Below are positions 46,070-55,072 of a stretch of DNA of 64,000 nucleotides, one piece after another (position 1 is the stretch's first letter; every line of letters starts with the position of its first letter). The notes beneath the pieces were generated by a model. That model did no database searches, was not told where the DNA came from, and saw nothing but the letters and a program-made list of their open reading frames with translations. A program made the position numbers and the translations under genes. Source of the stretch: Setomelanomma holmii (Eukaryota; Ascomycota; Dothideomycetes; Pleosporales; Phaeosphaeriaceae). The stretch covers positions 62,001 through 126,000 of the forward strand of contig ML978188.1 of the NCBI GenBank assembly GCA_010015745.1. The letters run 5' to 3'.

Positions 46070-47327
46070 ATGTCTTTCATCACTCCAGCCAAACCGGTGT
46101 CCCTACTTGGCAGACATCGCCTGCTTAGCCCCACGGCGGCTGTCCGTGTTTCACCGCTCGCATTGGGCGGAATGAATTTCGGGAATGCATGGAAAGAATC
46201 CCTTGGCGAGTGTTCGAAGGAGACCTCTTTCGAGATTCTCGATTACTTTTACGCGCAGGGCGGCAACTGGATCGACACGGCTGTCAACTACCAATTCGGT
46301 GAGAGCGAGCAGTGGATCGGAGAATGGATGGAGAGTCGTGGACTTCGCGATGAGATCGTGCTTGCGACCAAGTTTACTGGAATGCAGATCACAGAGAAGG
46401 AGAAGGAGGGAGGCACCGCTATTAAATCCAACTACGCCGGCAACAGCGCCAAGAACATACATGTTTCTGTTGAGCGCTCGCTGAAGCAACTTCGGACGAG
46501 CTATATCGATATTGTCGGTTCTCAGCCTTCGTCCAAACCATGACTCGGCTGACTTAATGTTGTAGTATTACCTGCATCTGTGGGACTCGAGCGTGTCCAT
46601 ACCTGAACTAATGCACACTCTCAACGACCTGTGCACGTCGAGAAAGGTCCTTTATCTCGGCGTCAGCGATACGCCTGCCTGGATTGTGGTTAAGGCTAAC
46701 TGCTACGCCCGCCAACACGGCCTTCGACAGTTCTCAGTCTACCAAGGTCGCTGGTCAGCGGCCGATCGAGCTTTCGAGCGCGAGATTATTCCCATGGCTC
46801 TTGATGAAGGCATGGCTCTGGCACCATGGGGTGCTATTGGAGGCGGAAGCTTCAAAACCAAGGCGCAAAGAGAAGCTTTCGAAGGCGGGCGTAACATGAA
46901 GATGTCTGTCATTGGCAACGAAGTCAAGGTCTCGGACGTGCTTGAGAACATTGCGAATACTAAGTCATCAGACACGCCTATCACGTCTGTCGCTCTCGCA
47001 TACGTGATGCACAAGACTCCCTATGTCTTTCCCATCGTTGGAGGGCGAAAGATCCCGCACCTGAAGTCCAACATAGAGGCGCTTGGTCTTCGTTTGACAC
47101 CGGAAGAGATTCGCGAAATCGATAATGCGTATGGGTTTGATATGGGCTTCCCGCATACATTCCTGAGCCCGACGAATGCGGCTATGACTGGACCCGAGGA
47201 CAATCGCTTCTTGAACAACATGGGGTTCTTCGATTATGTGGAAGGTCCGAAGCCGATTCCACCACATGAGGGCGCGCTGGACAAGAAGTTTAAGGATTTG
47301 TGGGCTCTTCAGGCAACTTCGAGTTAA
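46070..47327 (+). CDS. Aryl-alcohol dehydrogenase / norsolorinic acid reductase-like AKR9
   Basis: Two exons (46070-46513 and 46566-47327) encode 401 aa. The 52-bp intron joins TSYIDI to YYLHLWD in phase 0. AKR9 landmarks are ALGGMNFGNAWKESLGEC, GGNWIDTAVNYQFGESEQWI with the catalytic Asp/Tyr, EIVLATKFTG with the Lys, and YYLHLWDSSVSIPELMHTLN. The family-typical C-terminus reads YVFPIVGGRKIPHLKSNIEA and PHTFLSPTNAAMTGPEDNR. Relatives act on aryl aldehydes or on anthraquinone intermediates such as norsolorinic acid. No polyketide synthase is nearby, so a general aryl-alcohol dehydrogenase role is more likely. Confidence 0.93.
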
Positions 47328-48000
47328 ATTGCTATTCTTTGCAACAGCAACAAACTCGTGGAAGGTCGGTGATCAACGAACAAGGTCAATATCATGGATT
47401 ACTGCAGGTTACAAGCAAAAGTCATGGCACATTGGCACAATCAAGCAAAGCAAACATTCTACAGTTCTTGATGATATGAGGAAGGGCTCCTTCATTCGTG
47501 TGTTCTTATCTGGCCCTATGCTATACACTCCCTCAACTATAGCACAGTATGCTTAATGCTTCGATGGGGATTTTCCTCTTGTTCCGCATCCTTTTTCCGG
47601 GTGGTCGCCATGAAGGTACGCGCCCCAAGTCTTGACGTAGCCGGTATGTTTCTTCATGCCCATGAGCTTTGTGGCCGCGCAGACGCTCAATGCAACGAAC
47701 TTCGATATTGGCTTGGTCTCGGAAAGGCACGAGTTGATATTTTCGCAAATGTGGTCAGTACGCCGCTTGATGCAAGTTTGACTTCGCTAATCGTTGCGTT
47801 CAAGTCACATCGGGTCACACAGAAACACAAGCGGGTCAAGGAAACAGTTATTTATTGCAGCCGACAGCCTCAAGAAAGCTTGCTCTTCAACGTCACGAAA
47901 GGAGACGGCACTATATGAACCATCATCCAAAACGTAATCCTCCTAGCCTCATTCTCGATGCACACCTCGGATCGCCACCCCCTCACCTGCAGCCTTGCTT
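47328..48000. other. Intergenic with a relic of the BTB-like family and a duplicated flank
   Basis: Minus-strand sequence at about 47600-47720 reads VALSVCAATKLMGMKKHTG, clearly matching ALSVCAAAKLMGVEKYTD of the copy at 50 kb. The DNA at 47820-47930 (CAAGCGGGTCAAGGAAACAG, later GGCACTATAT) resembles 49580-49690. This is therefore the remnant of another duplicated unit. Confidence 0.75.
47600..47720 (-). pseudogene. Relic fragment of a BTB-like paralogue
   Basis: Only the central helix block (ALSVCAATKLMGMKKHTG) and a few neighbouring residues survive. It is aligned by eye with the paralogue at about 50395-50460. Confidence 0.75.
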
Positions 48001-48951
48001 CTAAGCGCAGCCCTTAGGAGGCTGCTTACCATAGGTGTTGATCCAGTAATACTTCTCTTCCGCGTCGAACTTCTGACGCTTCTCGAGCGGGCCCTGCATC
48101 TTCTTGCGGATAGAGTCCTCAAGGCGAGCCTTCTTCGCGTTCTTAGCCGCCCAATTCGCCGTGTCTCGCTCGTCCTTCTCCTTCTGCGCCTCTGCCTTGC
48201 GCTTGTTGGCTTCCGCCTGGAAGGCGCGCTCCTGCTCTCGACGGACCTTGGCGGCAAAGCCGTTGTTGGTCTCAGTGATCGCCTTTGCGAGGGTTAGGTT
48301 CTCAGCAAGATAAGCGTCGAAGTCCTCCGGATCGGGGACTTGTTCGTTCCGGACAAGTCTCGCGAGAGAGGCCACGGCGATCCTAAACAGACGAGGGAGT
48401 GAGTCTGAAAATGTGGCGATCGCGTCGACATCCTCGTACGTGGGCAGGTCGGCGCGCATCTTGAGCTCGCACATCCTGCAGATGTGGTTGATGTACTTGT
48501 CCATGCCAAGAACAGCGGCAGCGGTGCAGATGCTCAGCGCCTCGAACGTGGTCATAGTCTGGTTCATGAATGCCGGCTTCTTCTTGGTACCCGCGACGTA
48601 CGCTAGGTAGCCGATTAGACGAACCACACCATCCTTCTCGGTATCTCCTGGCAGCTCAATCTTGCCACCCTTATACAGTTCCTCGATCTTAACCGACGTC
48701 ACGCGGAGCATCGGCTTGGTGATCTCGGCGACCTTGACGTTCTTCACGAAGATTGGGATACGCTCGCCATTGCGCAGCGAGTCACGCCACTGTACCGGCC
48801 AGTTGCGGATGTCGATGTCCTTTATGTTGGCCAGCGGGGTGCCCTTGGCAGCAGCGGGCTTGGAAGGCTTCGCGTCGACGTGTGCGCGATTGAACTCGCT
48901 GATGTCAGGGGTATTCGACTTAGTGCTACCGTTGTCGGAGGGTGAAGACAT
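48001..48951 (-). CDS. BTB/POZ-like protein, intact copy of a local family
   Basis: A single exon encodes 316 aa and is the only unbroken member of this cluster. After a disordered N-terminus the conserved block is DIDIRNWPVQWRDSLRNGER, then IPIFVKNVKVAEITKPMLRV and IELPGDTEKDGVVRLIGYLA, then ALSICTAAAVLGMDKYINHI. The order of strands and helices looks like a BTB/POZ fold, without the usual strong motif. A Lys/Glu/Arg-rich helix (about 240-290) follows, and the protein ends QPPKGCA, a PKGC motif shared by the paralogues. BTB proteins commonly mediate protein interactions or act as Cullin-3 adaptors; the role here is unknown. The start ATG 48951 has no in-frame upstream Met. Confidence 0.82.
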   Translation of the reverse strand: MSSPSDNGSTKSNTPDISEFNRAHVDAKPSKPAAAKGTPLANIKDIDIRNWPVQWRDSLRNGERIPIFVKNVKVAEITKPMLRVTSVKIEELYKGGKIELPGDTEKDGVVRLIGYLAYVAGTKKKPAFMNQTMTTFEALSICTAAAVLGMDKYINHICRMCELKMRADLPTYEDVDAIATFSDSLPRLFRIAVASLARLVRNEQVPDPEDFDAYLAENLTLAKAITETNNGFAAKVRREQERAFQAEANKRKAEAQKEKDERDTANWAAKNAKKARLEDSIRKKMQGPLEKRQKFDAEEKYYWINTYGKQPPKGCA

Positions 48952-49902
48952 CTTTGTGTTCTTGGGGAGCGTTAGAGATAAGTTGCTCGCGCTAGTATTG
49001 GGGGGATTAGCTTACGCGGGCGATCTCTGTTCTTGTCCTAGTCTTCTATTTCGGGTGGGAAATCCTTGGGAGTATTCCCGGTCCTGAGAGGTTTGGTGCT
49101 AGCGTGTAGGAGTTGTTGTGCCAAGTATTTTTGGTGATTGTGTTCACAATCGTGGTTGAGCTGGAAAGTTGAGAGCGTGCGAGTGTGAGGAGACTGAGGG
49201 AGAGCCGATGGGGTCAGCGGATTATATATCCAGAGGGCGCATCATGAAAGTATTGCTCCAGGCAGTAAAAGTGTTCACAATAGATCGCGTGATTCTTGGC
49301 GGTCATGGAGAAAGTGAGAAGCGTCGATAAGGGAATGCTTAGCCTCCCTATCCTCCTAGGACACCGTCTCGAGACTTCGGCCTAGCGTGTAAAGTCGTTC
49401 TCGAGCTCCTTCTCGACTGGGACCTACTTGCGTGCACGTTGTTGGCGCGATCGCTTGACTTCACTAGGATTGGATTTTCTTGCGAAGGTACTCTACGAAG
49501 TCGTCTGGATCGGAACTGCCTATAGGTTGAGTTTGCCTTTGCCTTTTGTTGCAGTGAGTCACACAGTGTGATAAAGGGACAAGCAGGTCAAGGAAACAAT
49601 CTGTTACCGATGCTGGTGGCTACAAAAGAGCCATGGCTCCATGATCACAGAGGAGCTGGCACTATATATACCATTATCAAAGCCGTATACCTTCTCAATC
49701 ACTTGCAGTACCTGTCCGACCTAGTGCTTACTGGTACAAAGAGCTTCCTCGATCCGTGCGGTCTTGTCTGACCCTATGCTATATACTCCAACTTCAGCAT
49801 AGCATTCTCTACGTGTTACAAATGGAGATACCTCCGCTTCTACCGCCCCTTTGGCCCGCTTCTTCACTAGTTCAACTTCCTGACTAGATGAGCCTCGTCT
49901 CT
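48952..49902. other. Intergenic with a second BTB-like relic and a duplicated flank
   Basis: At about 49465-49515 the minus strand reads SDPDDFVEYLRKK, matching PDPEEFQEYLRKN of the next copy. The plus-strand stretch 49570-49800 resembles 47810-47930 and 47500-47545 (CTATGCTATA shared). These are decayed duplicates of the same 3' flank. Confidence 0.7.
49465..49515 (-). pseudogene. Short relic of a BTB-like paralogue
   Basis: About 45 bp align with 50208-50252, including the identical run TTCTTGCGAAGGTACTCT. No other part of the gene remains around it. Confidence 0.65.
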
Positions 49903-50854
49903 AGCAGCCCTTTGGAGGGCGTTGAGAGCGCGTCTGCTCCCAGTGCCGGCGTTCCTCAATGGTAAACTTTTTGGCCTTGCCCATGGGCGCGTGCATCTTC
50001 TCCAAGCAAGCCTACTCCCACGCGGCACGCTTGGCTGCCTTCTCGACCCAGAATGCCTTCTCGCTCTCTTCTTGAGCCTTGGCGAGCGCAGTCTTGCGCT
50101 TGGTGAAAGCGTCCTGAATCAGGCTGCCCTCCTGACACTGCTGCTCCATGCGACGCTGCTTCTTGTAGGCGCTATTAACGCCATCGATCGATTTTGCCAG
50201 GATCGCATTCTTGCGAAGGTACTCTTGGAACTCCTCGGGATCGGGGATTGTCTCCTGCCAGACAAGGGTGGCGAGGTGGTCGACGACGATGTTGTAGAAA
50301 CGGGCGTGAGACGTGCGGAACGCAAGAATCGCATCGATATCTTCGTACTCCGGAGTGTACTTGTGGAGGTACGCATCTACAGCCTTGTAGACGTTATCAG
50401 TGTACTTCTCCACACCCATAAGCTTTGCGGCAGCACAGACACTCAAAGCATCAAATGTCGACAACGCCGTGCGCATCTTGGCCGGCTTCTTGGTGGTACC
50501 AGCGACGTAAGACATATAACCGAGCAGATGCTTGACGCCCTCCTTCTCCGTATCCTCCGGAAGTATGACCGCGCCCTCCTTGTAGATGTCGGCTACCTTT
50601 GTTGAAGTGGGCTTTAGCAGGGGCTTGCGGATCTCAGCAATCACATCCTTGCCAATGTAGACGGGAACGCGCTCGCCCGTGAGCAGTACAGAGCGGATCA
50701 TGTATTTTTCCTGGCGGATGTCCACGTCTTCAGGCTGAGGAGCAGCGACACCCTTGGCGGCAGCCCGCTTGGACGCCTTCTCGTCAACGAACGCCTTGGT
50801 CAAGACGCTGACCTTTGGAACCTGTTCCTGTACGAAATGTTGCTGGTATATCAT
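49903..50854 (-). pseudogene. BTB-like paralogue with premature stop and 3' frameshift
   Basis: The frame from ATG 50854 is open for 280 codons and then stops at TAG 50014-50012. The paralogues continue past this point. Past the stop the same frame reads LEKMHAPMGKAKKFTIEE and EERRHWEQTRSQ, then shifts by one or two bases near 49922 before the family ending PPKGC and TAG at 49903. The conserved core is complete: ERVPVYIGKDVIAEIRKPLL, ILPEDTEKEGVKHLLGYMSY, ALSVCAAAKLMGVEKYTDNV and TIPDPEEFQEYLRKNAILAK. Loss of the last 35 or so residues may leave a stable truncated protein. The stop is one C-to-T change from CAG. Confidence 0.8.
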
Positions 50855-51470
50855 CTTGTTTGTGCTATTGTACGTTAGCGCTTGGTTTCTCTTAGGCTCT
50901 GGGTGTGTGCCTTACCTTCTAAGGGGATTTCGTTGTTTGGTTTGAGTGGATCCGAGTGCCAGGAAAAACCTTTGTCCTGAGCTGCGAGGTTGTCGGAACT
51001 ATGTGTGGTGAAAAGCGGGTGATTTGGTAAGACCATTAGGTTTCCGATAGTCGTGTGGTTGAAGGATAGAGTGGGTGCTGTGGGTGCCTGAGTGTGGAGA
51101 ATTGGGAGAAGTACCGCGGACTGGAGGGTATTTGTACAGAGAGGGGTCGACCGTGAAAGCAGTGGATCGGTCAGCAGGGGCAGCGTTTGGAAACAATGTT
51201 GATATTAGCTGCAGCTCAATCCGTAGAAAAAGTGAATAGTTGCGACAAGGCGGCTGACTGCCGTTACCTATGCAAACGACCTTCTGGTGGCTTTCACCGT
51301 GACCAGGCCATACTTGGGCCTAGTGCGGCAGCGGATCCAGCTCCATGCCATGGAAGTCTCCTTCCCCTGGCTCTTCTCCTTACACTTGCGTATACTACAC
51401 CCTCTCAACTTAGTACAACCATAACTTTCAACCCTTCCAGCTCTCTTCTACAATCTTTGATCTCCTCGGC
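50855..51470. other. Intergenic between divergent BTB-like copies
   Basis: No supported gene. It should hold the promoters of the two head-to-head copies. Confidence 0.5.
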
Positions 51471-52482
51471 ATGTCTTCAAGCCAGCTTCGAGCCGACTCG
51501 CCCGCCTTCACCCCAAAGGCCAACAAGCTGGCGTTCGCATTCAGCATAGCGGATCTTCTCCAGCGGCTATCGAATCGATCATGTCATCAAAAGACGTCGA
51601 TATCCGAAAGTGCTCCTTCAAGGATCGCCAAATGTTGGCGACTGGTCAGCGCGTTGTCATCTGCCAGGGCGAGCAACCTATTGCGGAGATGCCACGACCT
51701 CTCTTCATCGCCACCTCCACGAACGCTGGTAAGTTGGAGGAAGGCCTCGTCAAGCTCCCGGAAGACGTCGACCCTCGTGGCGTACTGGTCTTGGTCAACT
51801 AACTCATTGAGATGATCTTCAACACCTCGGAGTCCGTGCCAAACCTGGGCTTGTCGAACCAGATGAGCACGTACGACATGCTGAGCGTAACTGCGGCGGC
51901 CGATGTTCTGGGCATGAAGAAATACACAGACCATATCTACCGGAAGTGCGAGGCCTGTCTTCGCCACGAGTTGCCTTCATACGAGGATCTGAACGCCTTC
52001 ACCCTCTTCGCTGCGAAACACTCTCATCTCCTCCGTCTCCTCGTCTCCGTCTCCTCGTCTCCGTCAACCTGGCACCTCGCGTGTGGGAAGCCACCATCCC
52101 CGATGCCGACGACTTCGACGTCTACCTCTCGCAAAACCACATTCTGAACTCCCAGATGCAGACTGCGATTGCCAAGCGCGAGGAGTACGTTGCCAACTGT
52201 GCGCGTATCGGACAGGAGCGCGAGGACAAGAATCGAGCTGCTCTGCAAGCAAAGATTGCGGAGGAGCGTGCGACGGCGATTGACAAGGAGCGTGAGCAGC
52301 GCCAGAAGGAGAAGGCGGCCAAGGAGAAAGAGTTTTGGGACAAGAAGAAGGCAGAAGCGGCAGAGGACGAGAAGGCCATCCAGGCAAAACTCAAGCTATC
52401 GGCCGACAAGCGCAAGTTCACTCCGCGCGAGAAGGCTCATTGGCGTCGCACTCGAGGCACCAAGCTACCCAAGGGCTGCTGA
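51471..52482 (+). pseudogene. BTB-like paralogue broken by a stop and a 14-bp duplication
   Basis: ATG 51471 opens MSSSQLRADSPAFTPKANKL, but the family frame (IESIMSSKDVDIRKCSF) is another one, so a shift or an alternative start exists near 51540. The core reads LATGQRVVICQGEQPIAEMP and VKLPEDVDPRGVLVLVN, meets TAA at 51800, and continues LIEMIFNTSE to MLSVTAAADVLGMKKYTDHI. A perfect 14-bp tandem duplication at 52034-52061 then throws the frame. Beyond it VWEATIPDADDFDVYLSQNH and the basic helix are intact to KLPKGC and TGA 52482. Removing one 14-bp unit restores alignment with both paralogues, so the duplication is the lesion. Confidence 0.85.
52034..52061. repeat. Perfect 14-bp tandem duplication causing a frameshift
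   Basis: The unit CGTCTCCTCGTCTC occurs twice in tandem. Its length is not a multiple of three, which explains the frame change in the surrounding BTB-like copy. Confidence 0.9.
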
Positions 52483-53236
52483 ATGGGGACCATGTGGAAG
52501 CCATGATGGTGGCGGTCCCTGTACAAGGAGGTGATGGCGCGCGGTGAAGACCAGTGGTATTCTGTAGTGGTCATGGCAATCGCGTGAGTCGTACATCAGT
52601 CTCTCGTGTCTGACTTTTGGCGAGCGCGATGACCCCGGTCTGAATGTAGCCCACCAGCGGACCGTGGATAATGGAACAAATGCATGCCGGAATAGGTATA
52701 TAGCTCAATACAAACTGGTCCTTCCCAGGAGGGGTTCTTGACTTATTTATCGTTGTGCATGATGATTCTCGTCCCAACAGATGTGGGTAACGCAAATTAG
52801 TCTATCAAGCTACTGTGAAGAATTGTGATCATGGTTCTCTGGCAGCGTGCTCGATGATGATGGCGATGAGGTTGACAGAAAGCCAATGGTCGCGACCACG
52901 CGAAAATGACGCGCTAATAACGAATGAAATGTGGCCCCAGCGCACCACTTGAGCCGTTGCCGTCTCCTGCATAGACTCTCCACAGCACCACACTACTCCG
53001 AAATCTGAAGGTCATGTTCGCAGCGGGAGACCGTGTGGCACAGGCTTGCTGCCTAGGTGTTCTGCACCGTTACGTCATCTCACCGCCGGAACTTAGAGCA
53101 TCAGGCAAGCAGCCCATATTAAATGAGGTCTGCAGTCCCAGGAGCTGTGGCCGATGAAAACTTCCCACGTCTGTCCTTTATCTTAAGCTCCAGCATCTCT
53201 GTACCTTTCGCGTGCACTGTCTCACAAATCTGAGAG
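52483..53236. other. Intergenic, no gene seen
   Basis: About 750 bp between the BTB-like cluster and the SMI1/KNR4 gene. Only short frames. The promoter of the next gene lies at its end. Confidence 0.5.
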
Positions 53237-54928
53237 ATGCCCAGCAAAGCCGACCAAGAAATCATCGCAGCTCATGAGCCGCAGCCTGAGAAACCACTCT
53301 TCTCCCGCACTGATGTTCTGCGGTCGCCGAATGAAGACCTTTACAGCAAGATCTCCAATCTTGCTATCCAATTTGCTGTCCTAGGCTATACCGACACTGC
53401 CGCGAATCTCATTTCGAAGTTGAACAAGCACAACTGGTATCATGGCCAACGTGCGGTCATTCGATCCCTCCATGTGCTTTGGGATCAGATAGGTCGCTGG
53501 CCGGACGGCGAGCTCGATCGCGTAAGGCAGTCTATCCAGGACGAAAGAAAACGGGCTGCGGAAAAAAAGGTCACGAATGACGATGGCGAAGAAACGGGAA
53601 AGAAGGTCAAGCTGGAGGTTGATGACAGTCCAATCACAGAAGAGGATATGAAGAAGAACGTGGATGACCTCTACCACAGTTACGCACAATGTTGGTGGTA
53701 CCCGGAGCGAACGCACTTGTGGTTCTATGGCGGCGAGGACGTGCCACCCAGTCCGCATGATCAAAAAGTCGATTTGTCGGATGAAGAGATATTACACAGA
53801 ATTTCGGACTTGATTAGCGCGGTTCATGGTTTTGAGGAGCCAAACAAATATCCAGATGCAGTGAAGGGCAAGGAGACGATTGAGCCCGCGTCGGCTTTGG
53901 TCAGTGCTCTCGAGTTGCGGACGAAGTTGGAAGAAGACAATGCGGCTGCAGATGGTACGCCCAGTGCACAGGAGATCCTGGAAATGATTGCGAAGCCATT
54001 AGACGGAAGGAGTCAGATTTCAGTCCTGACAGAGTCTCGACGAGCATGGCCGATGCTCAGGGATGGAGCCTTGCTCCGGATTCTGGGTATTAAGAAAGAA
54101 AAGGTCGACCGTCTAGCCGTGGAGCTAGAAGAGGCTGTTACAGAGCGCTTTGAAAAGGGAAGACAATCGTTTCCCGATATGTCGATCAACGAACTTGTCC
54201 AGCTTATCAACACCAACACACTTACCAATCCGGACTCTACTGAATCTTTCTATGAACGAAACATCGAAGTTCCTTCCACCATCCTGCACGATCCCGCCTC
54301 TGCCTCTCTTATCGAAGAGACCGAGAAAGGCCTCGCTACAACTTTACCCGACGACTACAAGGAGTACCTTAGCATTACGAACGGTAACGATCCTGCCTTT
54401 GGCGGCATCATCATGGAAGCGCCCTTGTGGAAATGCGAAGACATTCGGTGGTTCAAAGACGATGAAGACTACTTCTACGACCTCTGTATCGACATTCCCG
54501 CAAACATGTCCAGCATCACACATCAAACGGCGAACGACGGGCTCGATTGGCCCAAAATCGGCAAGGGTATCATTCTCGGTCAGGAAGATATCGACAACAC
54601 CTTCCTGATCGCGCCGGACACTGTTGAACGTGTGAAGGAGAAGGTGCGGTCCCTTCTCGAGAGCCAAGATGAAAAGGTGACGCAAGAAGTCAAGGATAGT
54701 GTCAAGCGCGCTGTAGAGAATTTTGCGGGCAGCATGGAAGAGTTCAATAAGCTTGATTGGTGCTGCCTAACATGGGCAAGCGGTGGTGCGGTACAAATGG
54801 ATGGATACAAGAGTTTTAAGGCATACCTGAGCTATGTCGCGGAGAAGAGCGCGAAGGTAGAGAAGGATATTTGGAACTTGGGGTACAAAGAGTTCTTTGG
54901 GCATACGCTTGTGGAAGAGCTGAAGTAA
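53237..54928 (+). CDS. SMI1/KNR4-domain protein
   Basis: A single exon encodes 563 aa. The N-terminal third contains a helical region (ISNLAIQFAVLGYTDTAANL, then WYHGQRAVIRSLHVLWDQIG) and a charged linker. The SMI1/KNR4 domain is at about 350-500, with EETEKGLATTLPDDYKEYLS, ITNGNDPAFGGIIMEAPLW, KCEDIRWFKDDEDYFYDL and KIGKGIILGQEDIDNTFLIA. It ends with WCCLTWASGGAVQMDGYKS and FKAYLSYVAEKSAK. Yeast Smi1/Knr4 coordinates cell-wall synthesis with the cell-integrity pathway, but this protein has a different N-terminus, so a direct orthologue is not claimed. The start ATG 53237 is preceded by GAG and has no upstream in-frame Met. Confidence 0.9.
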   Translation: MPSKADQEIIAAHEPQPEKPLFSRTDVLRSPNEDLYSKISNLAIQFAVLGYTDTAANLISKLNKHNWYHGQRAVIRSLHVLWDQIGRWPDGELDRVRQSIQDERKRAAEKKVTNDDGEETGKKVKLEVDDSPITEEDMKKNVDDLYHSYAQCWWYPERTHLWFYGGEDVPPSPHDQKVDLSDEEILHRISDLISAVHGFEEPNKYPDAVKGKETIEPASALVSALELRTKLEEDNAAADGTPSAQEILEMIAKPLDGRSQISVLTESRRAWPMLRDGALLRILGIKKEKVDRLAVELEEAVTERFEKGRQSFPDMSINELVQLINTNTLTNPDSTESFYERNIEVPSTILHDPASASLIEETEKGLATTLPDDYKEYLSITNGNDPAFGGIIMEAPLWKCEDIRWFKDDEDYFYDLCIDIPANMSSITHQTANDGLDWPKIGKGIILGQEDIDNTFLIAPDTVERVKEKVRSLLESQDEKVTQEVKDSVKRAVENFAGSMEEFNKLDWCCLTWASGGAVQMDGYKSFKAYLSYVAEKSAKVEKDIWNLGYKEFFGHTLVEELK

Positions 54929-55072
54929 AGGGCAAATGGTCGAAAGTCGACGAACGCATGGCATGATGATGCACTCGTCCACGCCCCGTACATATGCGTG
55001 TGCATACAGTCAGCGACTGAGAATTACAAGCCCGAATTGCTACATAATTTCCTGAAAACAATCTACGAACCC

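Noticed and set aside
46070..47327. Polyketide (aflatoxin-like) cluster around the NorB-like reductase
   Set aside because: No polyketide synthase, cluster regulator or transporter is adjacent. The P450 is 13 kb away with housekeeping genes between.
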